Below are positions 12,041 to 20,170 of a stretch of DNA of 64,000 bases, in pieces. Positions within the stretch are counted from its first letter, which is position 1. Every line of letters begins with the position of its first letter. The DNA is taken from NCBI RefSeq assembly GCF_034531395.1, contig NZ_JARVCO010000008.1, positions 47,873 through 111,872 of the forward strand, read 5' to 3'. Source of the stretch: Pontiella agarivorans. Its GTDB lineage: Bacteria; Verrucomicrobiota; Kiritimatiellia; Kiritimatiellales; Pontiellaceae. Made by a program: the position numbers and the translations under genes. Below the pieces are notes generated by a model. The model was not told the origin of the DNA. It worked only from the letters and a program-made list of their open reading frames with translations, and did not search any database.

Positions 12041-12077
12041 GCCCCTCGCTGTTTCCATGCAAGCGCGGGGCTTTTTT
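12041..12077 (+). terminator. Rho-independent terminator
   Basis: GCCCCTCGCT pairs with AGCGCGGGGC (one mismatch) around a short loop and is followed by six T. It lies 33 bases after the stop of the FAD oxidoreductase and ends that transcript. Confidence 0.8.
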
Positions 12078-12152
12078 ATTTCCTGATTTTTTCTACCTAA
12101 TCTCGAACCCGGCCTGAAATGAATGAAAGTGAATGCCGCAAAAGCGAAGCGA

Positions 12153-12260
12153 ATGATGACTGAACAAGAAAAGATTGAATATCTGCTGAAAGCGGTCGGT
12201 TACGGTTATGCGCGGGCAGTGCGCTGTGGCTATGGACAATGGCGGATATTGAAATGCTGA
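12153..12260 (+). other. Small ORF or gene relic, 35 codons
   Basis: The 340 bases between 12008 and 12349 hold the terminator above and this short frame (starting MMTEQEKIEYLLKAVGYGYA). It has a codon pattern that looks protein-like at first but stops after 35 residues, and no clear ribosome site precedes it. It may be the remnant of a longer gene. I do not recognise it. Confidence 0.2.
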
Positions 12261-12301
12261 CCAAAGACCATGCCGGTTTTTATGAATATAGAATGGTTAT
12301 C

Positions 12302-12330
12302 TTGACAGGTGTTGATAAAGCGATTAACTC
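12302..12330 (+). promoter_or_regulatory. Possible promoter for the 12349 gene
   Basis: A perfect TTGACA box at 12302-12307 is followed after 16-17 bases by only a weak -10 match (TTAACT). It is placed correctly ahead of the ribosome site GAGGGG and the ATG at 12349. Only the -35 box is convincing. Confidence 0.3.
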
Positions 12331-12348
12331 TTCTGTAGAGGGGTTTCG

Positions 12349-14229
12349 ATGAAAAGAAATGTTATGATGAACCGCGGTGTGGCTAAAGGGGCTCCGAGTG
12401 GATTGCTAATCAGCGTGCTGGTCCATGCCGCCGCCTTTCTGCTGGCTGGAATGTTCGTTGTGTTTACCGTGGTCAACAAATCGGAAAAAAAGTTTGTTCC
12501 TCCGAAGCCGATCGATCGCCCTAAAATGAAGCTCAGGAAGCCGAAGGTGAAGATTAAGAAGAGCGCTATGCCGAAGTCGACGACCCGCATCGTCACTAAG
12601 GTCAAACGTGCGAGTATGCCTGATATCCAGTTGCCGGAGATGAGCGGAACCATGGGGAATATCGACGGTAGTATCGGCGGATTTGAAATTATGCCTGATC
12701 TCGCCGAAATCTCAACATTTGGCAGCAGTCAAACGATCGGAAATGATTTCGTCGGGACGTTCTATGATACCAAACGTGATCGCCGCGGAAAGGATTTGCC
12801 GGAGAAAAGCCGTGAAGCGTTTATCGGCATTCTGGAGCAGTTCCTTAAGAAGGGGTTCAGAAAGTCTCTTTTAAGTCCATATTACAAATCCCCTAAGAAG
12901 CTCTATACAACTACATTTGCGATGCCGCCTGATTTGTCGCTCATGGCGCCTCAGGCCTTTGGTGAAGATGATACGGTCGGATATTTCTGGCTTGCGCATT
13001 ACGAAGGAAAACTTGTTTATCCGGAGGATATCACCTTTCGTTTCTGGGGGGCCGGGGATGATGTTCTTGCGGTCAGGGTGGATGGTGAATATGTCCTGCT
13101 CTCTGTGGCCTGGTCGAATAACGGTGCAGATGCATTGAAGAATATCTGGCGATCCAGATCGGCGGATTCCGGCAAGTATCCTTTGGGGAATAAAGGAGCT
13201 GTTGTGGGAGACTGGATCACCTTGAAAGCTGGTGAGCCATTGGACATGGAGGTTGTTATTGCTGAAATTCCTGGCGGTAATTTTCAGGCGTTACTCTGTG
13301 TCGAGGTGCAGGGGGTGGACTATCCGCGTAATCCTTTCAGAAATGGTCCAACGCTGCCCATTTTCAAAACGGAAGAACCAACACTGGATTTGATGGAGGC
13401 TATTCATGCCTCCACTCATGAAGGAGATCTAAGCGTTACGAACGGGCCGATATTCCGCGATTATATATCCGCGCCGAGAAAAATAACCATCCCCGAGATT
13501 GTATCAGGTTCCGTTGAGCCGGAGGAACCGCCGAAACAAGATCAGTTACGCACTTGGACCGTTGATGGAGGAGCGCCGATTGAGGCTGAACTGGTTATGG
13601 GCATAGGCGATCTGGTCGTGTTAAAGACCCGGAAGGGCAAGCAGGTTAAAGTTGAAAAAGAAAAGTTTAGCGGGGAAGATCTGCACTATATCTCCTTAGC
13701 CTCGCTCCCCGAATTTACAATAGATTTTAAAACAAACCGCCGGCAGGTCCCATCACCGGAACAGCCGCCCAATACCTGGGTACGGCCTATCACCATTTTT
13801 GAATATGAGTTTGGTGCAAAGATCAGCCAAAGGAGTTCCCGAGACTATCCGTATGAACTTACCGTCGAATTATTTGCGATTGGTGATGAGGTGGATGGGG
13901 ATAACTATGTGCTGTTGGATCGTCAGGAACAGACCTTCAGGCTTGCAGCGGAAAATAAAAAAAACTTTTTGTTCAAAGGAGATAAAGTCCGAACGATAAA
14001 GAAAGCCATTCTTCCGGACACGCCCCTGCATGGGGTTAACTACAGCGGGTATCTCGTCACGATTACTGATGAACTAGGACGCATCATTCAGTATACAGCG
14101 ACACGTGAGTTTCTGTTTGAAAACCTTGATGCCCTGAAACAGATTCCCATCGGAAAGCACTTTGACAAAAACTGCAACTATGCCAGCCCGCCACGTTTCA
14201 CGTTCCGAGATCGGGAAAGTAGTTGGTAG
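12349..14229 (+). CDS. TonB-like membrane-anchored protein with PA14-like and SHD1-like domains, 626 aa
   Basis: Envelope protein of unknown function. One membrane helix (about 19-43) is followed by a lysine/proline-rich stretch (44-75, with repeated KPKVKIKK-like units), a layout like TonB or other periplasm-spanning proteins. Residues about 133-330 (GTFYDTKRDRRG through FWGAGDDVLAVRVDGEYVLL) resemble a PA14 sugar-binding fold. Residues about 400-450 (RTWTVDGG, then VLKTRKGKQVKVEKEKFSGED) match the SLA1 homology domain 1 pattern seen in PVC-group proteins. The C-terminal part (about 480-620) is a beta-rich region I do not recognise. The ribosome site GAGGGG lies 7 bases before the ATG. No ExbB/ExbD partner is next to it. 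Confidence 0.75.
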   Translation: MKRNVMMNRGVAKGAPSGLLISVLVHAAAFLLAGMFVVFTVVNKSEKKFVPPKPIDRPKMKLRKPKVKIKKSAMPKSTTRIVTKVKRASMPDIQLPEMSGTMGNIDGSIGGFEIMPDLAEISTFGSSQTIGNDFVGTFYDTKRDRRGKDLPEKSREAFIGILEQFLKKGFRKSLLSPYYKSPKKLYTTTFAMPPDLSLMAPQAFGEDDTVGYFWLAHYEGKLVYPEDITFRFWGAGDDVLAVRVDGEYVLLSVAWSNNGADALKNIWRSRSADSGKYPLGNKGAVVGDWITLKAGEPLDMEVVIAEIPGGNFQALLCVEVQGVDYPRNPFRNGPTLPIFKTEEPTLDLMEAIHASTHEGDLSVTNGPIFRDYISAPRKITIPEIVSGSVEPEEPPKQDQLRTWTVDGGAPIEAELVMGIGDLVVLKTRKGKQVKVEKEKFSGEDLHYISLASLPEFTIDFKTNRRQVPSPEQPPNTWVRPITIFEYEFGAKISQRSSRDYPYELTVELFAIGDEVDGDNYVLLDRQEQTFRLAAENKKNFLFKGDKVRTIKKAILPDTPLHGVNYSGYLVTITDELGRIIQYTATREFLFENLDALKQIPIGKHFDKNCNYASPPRFTFRDRESSW

Positions 14230-14455
14230 ACGCATAGTCATTTCCTGATTGAGAGACCTGTTGATCAGAATACGCATTTTTGGCGTTGCCTTACCGAAGG
14301 TATTCCGGCGTAAAAAACGGAGTTTTCAGGATGCTGTTATTCTCTGTTGCTGCGTTGGTCTCTTTCCGGAACGGTTTTGATGGATGGCGCAAATATGAAT
14401 ATTGTTTGCGTAAAACGCTGTATATATTCAGGAAGCAACCCATTCTACTCATTCT

Positions 14456-16615
14456 GTGAAAAAGTGCAGAATTTATAAAGCAAGAGTGGGTATCGTTCTG
14501 CTCTGGAGCTTCCTGCTGTTGTTGGGTGCAACGGTATTCGGACAGGTACCCATTACTTCGATTCAGCAGATTCGCCGCCTATCTGCAAAACAGGCTGGAC
14601 AGGGCTACCCGGTTCAGATCGAAGCACAGGTGCTGCGGGTAAATCCTTATAAAAACCATTTTTTTATGCATGACGGAGAAGTCGGTATTTTTGTCCGTGG
14701 AATAACGAATGACTCCTCTGTTGTAAAATCTTTGAAAGCGGGCGATGAGGTGCTTGTCGGAGGCAAAACTACGGCGGGCACGTTTGTGCCGGATATTCAA
14801 GCTGCGTTTATACGGGTGCAGGGCAACCGGCCGCGGCCGGAGCCGATGCAGATTTATAATACTGATTTTGTGAGTCCGGCCAGCGACTGCAAGTGGGGCT
14901 GGATTCGGGGACGCCTGCTTTCCATGAAGGTTTCAGCAGATCAAACGGGTATTTTACTCGAATTGATTGATGTCGACAGCGAAGAGTATGTGGTGCATCT
15001 GCCGTATTCTGAATCCAATGAGCAGCGGATCCGGGAGCTGATGTTCAGCTTTGTGAAGTTAAGTGCGGTCTGTGGAACCGTGGCCAATGAAAACCGGCAG
15101 ATGATCGGTCGTATTTTTTATGCCCATTCCGCGGATGATTTTCTGCTGTCCGGAGAAGAGTGGTTGCTGAATACGGTTGATACGGGTGATATTCATGAAC
15201 TGATGAGGCATAATGTTTCGTTCAACCGTCCTTTCCGAACACACGGTATTGTACTGTATTCCCGCGGAAAAGAGATGGTTCTTCGAGGAGAACGGGCTTG
15301 TCTGAAAGTGGCGCTGAATGATCCGGTTGACGTCCAGCCCGGCGCTGAAGTTTCATTAACCGGGTTCATTTGGTTGCAACCGGTCGGCCCCGCTTTCCGG
15401 GCCGGTGAGATTGAAATGATCGGCAAAGCAGAGCGTCCGGTTCCTGTGGTGCTCGATCTGCTGAACCCGCTTGACCCGCTGATGAATTATAATCTGATTC
15501 AGGTGGATGCTGAACTGGTTGAAATCAAGAAAGATTATGCCGATGGCGGCTCTGTTCCGCAGTATACCATGCGCTGCCGCTCGGCCGGTGAATTTTTTGA
15601 AGCGCGCCTGCCGGCGGGGATACAGCCGGAAGGCCGGGTTGAGCCGGGAGCCATGCTACGTCTTTCCGGTATATGTACTATGCAGCGGGATGATACGGAA
15701 TTCCAGAATCTGGTGATCTCCGGCTTTTGGCTTCAGCTGCGCGGAACAGAGGATATTGAAGTGCTGAGTCCGCCACCCTGGTGGACAAAAGCCCGCCTGC
15801 TTATGCTGCTCGGCGTTGTGATGATTGTGACCATGATCTCCATGGTCTGGATTGTGATCCTGCGGAAAACCGTGGAACGTCAGACTCGTATTATCGCCGA
15901 AAAAGTGGAACGCGAATCGATCCATGAAGAGCGCCAGCGGATTGCCCGGGAACTGCACGATAATCTGGAACAGGGCCTGGCCGGGGCGATTTTTCATCTG
16001 GGAGGGGTTCGGCGTATTTTCCGGAAGAGTGCTGAAAGGAATTTCCGGCATCTGGACGATCTGATCACGGCAGGAAATATTGAGGGGGTCGGTACTTTTT
16101 CCAGAGAGTGGAAAACGGAAACGGATCAGAACGCGGAGGCTCTTGAGGCCGTCGAGCATATGCTCTCGCACTGTTCGGAGGAATCGAGAACGTCGATTCT
16201 CGATCTGCGCGGTGGTCTGCTTGAAAAAATGGATCTGGCTGAAGCGGTCCGGGTCAGTTTACAGACTCTGGAAAAAGAGCGGGGGGTAAACGTGGACATC
16301 AGGATTGATGGAAAGCCCCGCCGGTTTGCGCCGGCGGTGGAGCGGAATGTTCTGCTGGTCATCAAAGAGGCGGTATCCAATGCGGTACGCCATGCATCGG
16401 CAGAGCGGATTGGCGTAAAACTTGATTTTTCGGCGGGCCTGAAGGCGGTGGTTATCGATGACGGATGCGGGTTTGATTTAAAAGAGCGGGCACAAGCCGG
16501 GCGTTTTGGACTGCAGGGTATGCAGGAGCGGATGCAGAACATAAAAGGTTCGTTAGATATTGAAAGTGAAAAAGACGAAGGCACCGTGGTGACTGCGGAA
16601 GTGGCGGCGGTTTGA
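14456..16615 (+). CDS. Sensor histidine kinase, NarL/DegS-type, 719 aa (paralog of 6090)
   Basis: Second kinase of the same architecture: signal peptide (about 1-29), extracytoplasmic sensor region of about 410 residues starting ITSIQQIRRLSAKQAGQG, one membrane helix (about 441-470), then HisKA_3 with phosphoacceptor His501 in IARELHDNLEQGLAG, and an ATPase domain with KEAVSNAVRHA, DDGCGF and GLQGMQERM. The cytoplasmic half is nearly the same as in the 6090 kinase while the sensor half is more divergent, which fits two sensors with different ligands (inference). The start is GTG at 14456 with no strong ribosome site; it is kept because it gives a complete signal peptide and matches the paralog. 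Its stop overlaps a TGATG with the next gene. Confidence 0.92.
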   Translation: MKKCRIYKARVGIVLLWSFLLLLGATVFGQVPITSIQQIRRLSAKQAGQGYPVQIEAQVLRVNPYKNHFFMHDGEVGIFVRGITNDSSVVKSLKAGDEVLVGGKTTAGTFVPDIQAAFIRVQGNRPRPEPMQIYNTDFVSPASDCKWGWIRGRLLSMKVSADQTGILLELIDVDSEEYVVHLPYSESNEQRIRELMFSFVKLSAVCGTVANENRQMIGRIFYAHSADDFLLSGEEWLLNTVDTGDIHELMRHNVSFNRPFRTHGIVLYSRGKEMVLRGERACLKVALNDPVDVQPGAEVSLTGFIWLQPVGPAFRAGEIEMIGKAERPVPVVLDLLNPLDPLMNYNLIQVDAELVEIKKDYADGGSVPQYTMRCRSAGEFFEARLPAGIQPEGRVEPGAMLRLSGICTMQRDDTEFQNLVISGFWLQLRGTEDIEVLSPPPWWTKARLLMLLGVVMIVTMISMVWIVILRKTVERQTRIIAEKVERESIHEERQRIARELHDNLEQGLAGAIFHLGGVRRIFRKSAERNFRHLDDLITAGNIEGVGTFSREWKTETDQNAEALEAVEHMLSHCSEESRTSILDLRGGLLEKMDLAEAVRVSLQTLEKERGVNVDIRIDGKPRRFAPAVERNVLLVIKEAVSNAVRHASAERIGVKLDFSAGLKAVVIDDGCGFDLKERAQAGRFGLQGMQERMQNIKGSLDIESEKDEGTVVTAEVAAV

Positions 16616-16629
16616 TGAGGGCGGATGAT

Positions 16630-17262
16630 ATGGATCAAAGTATTCGAATTCTGATTGTTGATGATAATCCCATGATGCGTTTCGGGCTACGGGGCAGTCT
16701 CAGTTCCGAGGAGGAATTCAAAGTGATCGGCGAGGCGGCAAGCGGGGAAGAGGCTTTGGCCTTTGTCCGGGAACATCGGCCGGATGTGGTTACGATGGAT
16801 TATAAAATGCCCGGAGGAAATGGGATCAAGGCCACGACAGCAATTTTAAAGGATGTTCCGGAAACAAAAATCATTCTTCTTTCAGTTTTTGATTCAGAGG
16901 AGGATATCTGGAAAGCGGTTCGGGCCGGGGTTCGCGGATATCTGACAAAAACCGCCGGTGATGTGGATGAGCTGATTGATGCGGTTAAAACGGTGGCATC
17001 CGGCAGGGAATTCTATCCGGAAATCATAGCGAAGAAGCTGAGAGAGCGGCGCAAAATGTCGGATCTCAGTCCGCGTGAGATAGAAGTGCTTAAGCTGCTG
17101 GCAGAGGGGCATTCCAATAAGGAAATGGCCGTTATGCTGGGGATTGCCGATGAAACGGTAAAAGCTCACCTTGTAAATCTGCGCTCCAAGCTTGGGGCTG
17201 CTGACCGAACTCAGGCCGTCGTAATCGCTTACGAAAAAGGAATTCTTCATTTAAACGAATAA
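16630..17262 (+). CDS. Response regulator, NarL/FixJ family, 210 aa (paralog of 8231)
   Basis: Partner of the kinase at 14456. The ATG at 16630 is chosen over the in-frame ATG at 16615 because it gives exactly the 210-residue length of the paralog at 8231 and has GAGGG ten bases upstream. Receiver features are VDDNPMMRFGL, the phosphoacceptor Asp57 in [10 protein letters not shown] and Lys107 in YLTKTAG. The C-terminal LuxR-type helix-turn-helix contains LSPREIEVLKLLAEGHSNKE. The last part is almost identical to the paralog ([15 protein letters not shown]), so the two may bind overlapping DNA sites (inference). Confidence 0.95.
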   Translation: MDQSIRILIVDDNPMMRFGLRGSLSSEEEFKVIGEAASGEEALAFVREHRPDVVTMDYKMPGGNGIKATTAILKDVPETKIILLSVFDSEEDIWKAVRAGVRGYLTKTAGDVDELIDAVKTVASGREFYPEIIAKKLRERRKMSDLSPREIEVLKLLAEGHSNKEMAVMLGIADETVKAHLVNLRSKLGAADRTQAVVIAYEKGILHLNE

Positions 17263-17273
17263 TTCAGACGCTC

Positions 17274-17299
17274 CATCCCCCAAATAGGGAATGTTTTTT
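17274..17299 (+). terminator. Weak rho-independent terminator
   Basis: CATCCCC and GGGATG arms (one imperfect position) around a six-base loop, followed by six T, directly after the response regulator stop. It would separate the two-component operon from the PEP-CTERM gene. Confidence 0.45.
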
Positions 17300-17375
17300 G
17301 AGCCCTTGCGTTTCCATTGTGAATGATACAAATGGCGTATCGAATGGGAACATTAACAGCAAAGGGAGAATCAGA

Positions 17376-18134
17376 ATGAGCGGGAGGATGTATTTCACAT
17401 GCGGTGCGGTTGCACTGACTCTGTGCGTTTGTGCGGATGTTTCAGTCATTACCGCGGTCGGGCCGGTGGAAGGGTGGTGGGCCGGCGGATCAAACAGCAG
17501 TAATAAAACGATGAATGTTTTATCCACTCTTACGGATCAATCAGGGTCATATTCCGGGTTTACCGGCATTGATCATGTTGTGTCAGCGAATGACAGTGTT
17601 GTTTACGGAAGTATCGCCACAGAGAATCCGGTGACGGGTGTGGAGGCCTTAACCGATAACCGGCTGGATACCGGAATTATGGGCGCTGCAGCCAATGTGG
17701 AATACGGGCTGGGAGAGTCCGTTTCTTCAAACCATGTACTTGCACTGATCTGGAATGCAACCTCTACAACAGACGGAACGACCAGCAGGTGGTATGACCA
17801 GCCCGGTTCCATTGAGGCATTCAGCAACACCGGAATACAGGTGGGCGGTCCGGTTAATCTTACAGACGTGGGAGGCAGTCATTTTGGTACTGCTAACCTG
17901 ACCGGGGCATCTGAACTCAACAAAAGAGGCCTTTTCGGTGTGACGGTTGATATGGCTGATTTTGGCGGTACGACAGCTGATATTGCTTATGTGCGCATGA
18001 CCGGAACACCCGATATGGATGATGTTGATATGATGTATGTGGGAACTGCAGCTGTGCCGGAACCGGCAACTCTGGGGCTGGTGGCCCTGTTCGGCGGAGC
18101 GGTACTTTGCATACGCCGCATATTCATGGTCTGA
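17376..18134 (+). CDS. PEP-CTERM sorting domain protein, 252 aa
   Basis: Secreted protein carrying an exosortase sorting tail: the C-terminus has VPEPATLGLVALFGGA, a short hydrophobic helix and then CIRR, the standard PEP-CTERM plan. The body (about 22-220) is rich in Ser, Thr, Gly and Asn and has a beta-rich look without a domain I recognise. The start at 17376 is preferred because GGGAGAA precedes it and a signal peptide follows (ALTLCVCADV); the frame is open upstream but has no support there. An exosortase gene is not in this window. It is followed after 25 bases by a LamG protein and is probably co-transcribed with it. Confidence 0.88.
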   Translation: MSGRMYFTCGAVALTLCVCADVSVITAVGPVEGWWAGGSNSSNKTMNVLSTLTDQSGSYSGFTGIDHVVSANDSVVYGSIATENPVTGVEALTDNRLDTGIMGAAANVEYGLGESVSSNHVLALIWNATSTTDGTTSRWYDQPGSIEAFSNTGIQVGGPVNLTDVGGSHFGTANLTGASELNKRGLFGVTVDMADFGGTTADIAYVRMTGTPDMDDVDMMYVGTAAVPEPATLGLVALFGGAVLCIRRIFMV

Positions 18135-18159
18135 ACAGAAAATTACAGGAGGAAGAGAG

Positions 18160-20085
18160 ATGAAGAAAATCATATTTGTTATGGCGGCAGGTTTGGCTGC
18201 CGTATCTGCGCAGGCCGGCGACCTGCTGGATTATCTGGATAAAGTAGGCACTCCGTCGGATGGCGGGAGCGGCCCGGCTATCTGGTATAAAACGGCCCGC
18301 ACACCGAATGACGGCTCTGCAGGAGCGCAGTATACGCTCACCTGGGGGCAGCCGATGACCCGGCTTTCAACCGATTTCTGGGGGAATGCCGATTCGGCCT
18401 TCGGGCTTGAAGCCGGTGCTTCCGGCGGAGCTAATATTGCGGATGCATCGGGCCTTTTTGCTTCGGGCGATACCGGAACGGTGTGTCTGCTTTTCCGTAC
18501 ACCAACAGCAATTGAACCAACAACGACGTACAGTGTGTTTAATCAGGGAGTGTGGGGCGACGGCGAGCCGTTTGAAATACGTATTCATAACAGCAACCTG
18601 CAGGGCAGCACGACGGAAACCGACGGTGCCCGGCCGACCTGGGATATGATCAGCGGTCTGAAAGGCGGAACCTGGTATTATGTGGCGTATGCCTGGGATC
18701 TGACGCTGGGAAATGAATCTCTGACCTGGTACGCCGGCGAACTGGGGGTCAGTCTGAATCAGGGAACACGGACCATTATTTCGGCCGGCATGAATACCAA
18801 GGCGGTATTCGTGGCGGGCCGTTCGTCAGGAAGTTCTTTGGATGACGGGGCTGTACAGAGTTTTGCTGTTTATGAACGTATGTTGTCGGAGCAGGCGATT
18901 CAGGATCAGTTCGCGGCAACCCTTTCCGATTCCGCGCAACGCCTGACGGATTATTCTGAAGTGATTGCCACCCCGGCAGATGGAGGTACCGGACCGGAGC
19001 TTTGGTATAAAACCGCCAATCAGCCCAATCTGGGGTCGGCAGACAGTTCCTATGTCCTGACCTGGGGCGGAAAAATGACGAATACGACGGCGGATGTATG
19101 GGGCAATGCAGATGCCGCTTTCGGTCTTGATTATACGGTTGCAACCAATGAAGGGAAACACTATGCCAGTGTGGCTTCCTCATCGGGATTGTTTTGTACC
19201 GGCGATACTGGAACGGTGACGTTTATGTTTAAGACCGGGGCAACGAATGATCTGAGCGGATTTGGTTCTTTATTTAATCAGGGGGTCTGGGCTGACGGAC
19301 AGCACCTTGAGGTTGGTATTGAAGAAGGGGAGCTTCGTATCACTCATTTTGACAGTGCATGGACCAATGATGCCGGACGCCGCAAGACCTATTGCGGTGA
19401 TATGCTGGAAGAGAACACCTGGTACTATTTCGGTATGACCTGGGATCTTGGGCAAAGTACCAATCAACTGCATTGGTTCAAAGGGAAAGCCGGTGAATTT
19501 GAGCTCGAAACGGGGCAGTCGGTCATGACCGCAGCGGGAAATCCGAATAAATCCATCCTGTTTGCCGGCCGAAATAATAACCGTGCGTTCCGGAACGGAT
19601 TCTATCAGAACATTGCGATTAATGAGCGGGCTCTTTCGGAAGCTTCCATGCAGGCGATGTTTGATGCAATTCCCGAACCAGCTCCGCCGGGATACGATGG
19701 ATTTAAGGAATTCTTCGGGATGCTGGGTGAACCGAATTCAGGACCGAATGACGACTATGATTCCGATGGACTGAACAATCTTTATGAGTTTGCTCTGGGC
19801 GGTCATCCCGCCAATGGAACAATAGATCCGGCTATGCTGCCGACGATGACGTTAGCGGGAGATTCCGTTGCCTATACCAACATGATGCTGACTGCCGGGG
19901 ATGCGGGAATCAGCTATTGGGTTGAGCAGTGTGATGATCTGATTACCGGAACCTGGACCAATGCGGGCTGGAGTTCGGTTTCCACCAATCTGACGGCTGA
20001 TCCTGATTTCAATGCTATGATGCATGAAGTGGACGGAAGCGAAAAAGAGCGGGTTTTCATTCGTCTGAGAATTACACAGCCATAA
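18160..20085 (+). CDS. Secreted double LamG-domain protein, 641 aa
   Basis: Exported, probably glycan-binding protein with no catalytic domain visible. Signal peptide 1-20 (MKKIIFVMAAGLAAVSAQAG). Two internal repeats follow, about 22-290 and 300-545. Each starts with a WYKTA-x-xPN stretch, runs through WGNADxAFGL and SVFNQG-like strands, and ends with the NERALSEASM-type motif common at the end of LamG folds. A calcium-loop-like DDYDSDGLNNLYEFALG (about 570) precedes a short C-terminal beta domain that recurs at the ends of secreted proteins here (compare the ends of the 20171 and 50946 products). The start is set by AGGAGGAAGAGAG before the ATG at 18160. Confidence 0.8.
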   Translation: MKKIIFVMAAGLAAVSAQAGDLLDYLDKVGTPSDGGSGPAIWYKTARTPNDGSAGAQYTLTWGQPMTRLSTDFWGNADSAFGLEAGASGGANIADASGLFASGDTGTVCLLFRTPTAIEPTTTYSVFNQGVWGDGEPFEIRIHNSNLQGSTTETDGARPTWDMISGLKGGTWYYVAYAWDLTLGNESLTWYAGELGVSLNQGTRTIISAGMNTKAVFVAGRSSGSSLDDGAVQSFAVYERMLSEQAIQDQFAATLSDSAQRLTDYSEVIATPADGGTGPELWYKTANQPNLGSADSSYVLTWGGKMTNTTADVWGNADAAFGLDYTVATNEGKHYASVASSSGLFCTGDTGTVTFMFKTGATNDLSGFGSLFNQGVWADGQHLEVGIEEGELRITHFDSAWTNDAGRRKTYCGDMLEENTWYYFGMTWDLGQSTNQLHWFKGKAGEFELETGQSVMTAAGNPNKSILFAGRNNNRAFRNGFYQNIAINERALSEASMQAMFDAIPEPAPPGYDGFKEFFGMLGEPNSGPNDDYDSDGLNNLYEFALGGHPANGTIDPAMLPTMTLAGDSVAYTNMMLTAGDAGISYWVEQCDDLITGTWTNAGWSSVSTNLTADPDFNAMMHEVDGSEKERVFIRLRITQP

Positions 20086-20117
20086 AGTTTCATCTCAGGT
20101 TCTCTGGTTGGAGAACG

Positions 20118-20146
20118 GGGTGCCCTGGTAACAGGGTGCCCTTTTT
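20118..20146 (+). terminator. Rho-independent terminator
   Basis: A ten-pair stem (GGGTGCCCTG with CAGGGTGCCC, including two G-T pairs), GTAA loop and five T. It separates the LamG protein from the GH16 gene. Confidence 0.85.
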
Positions 20147-20170
20147 GTAAATAAAGAAAAACGTAAGCAT

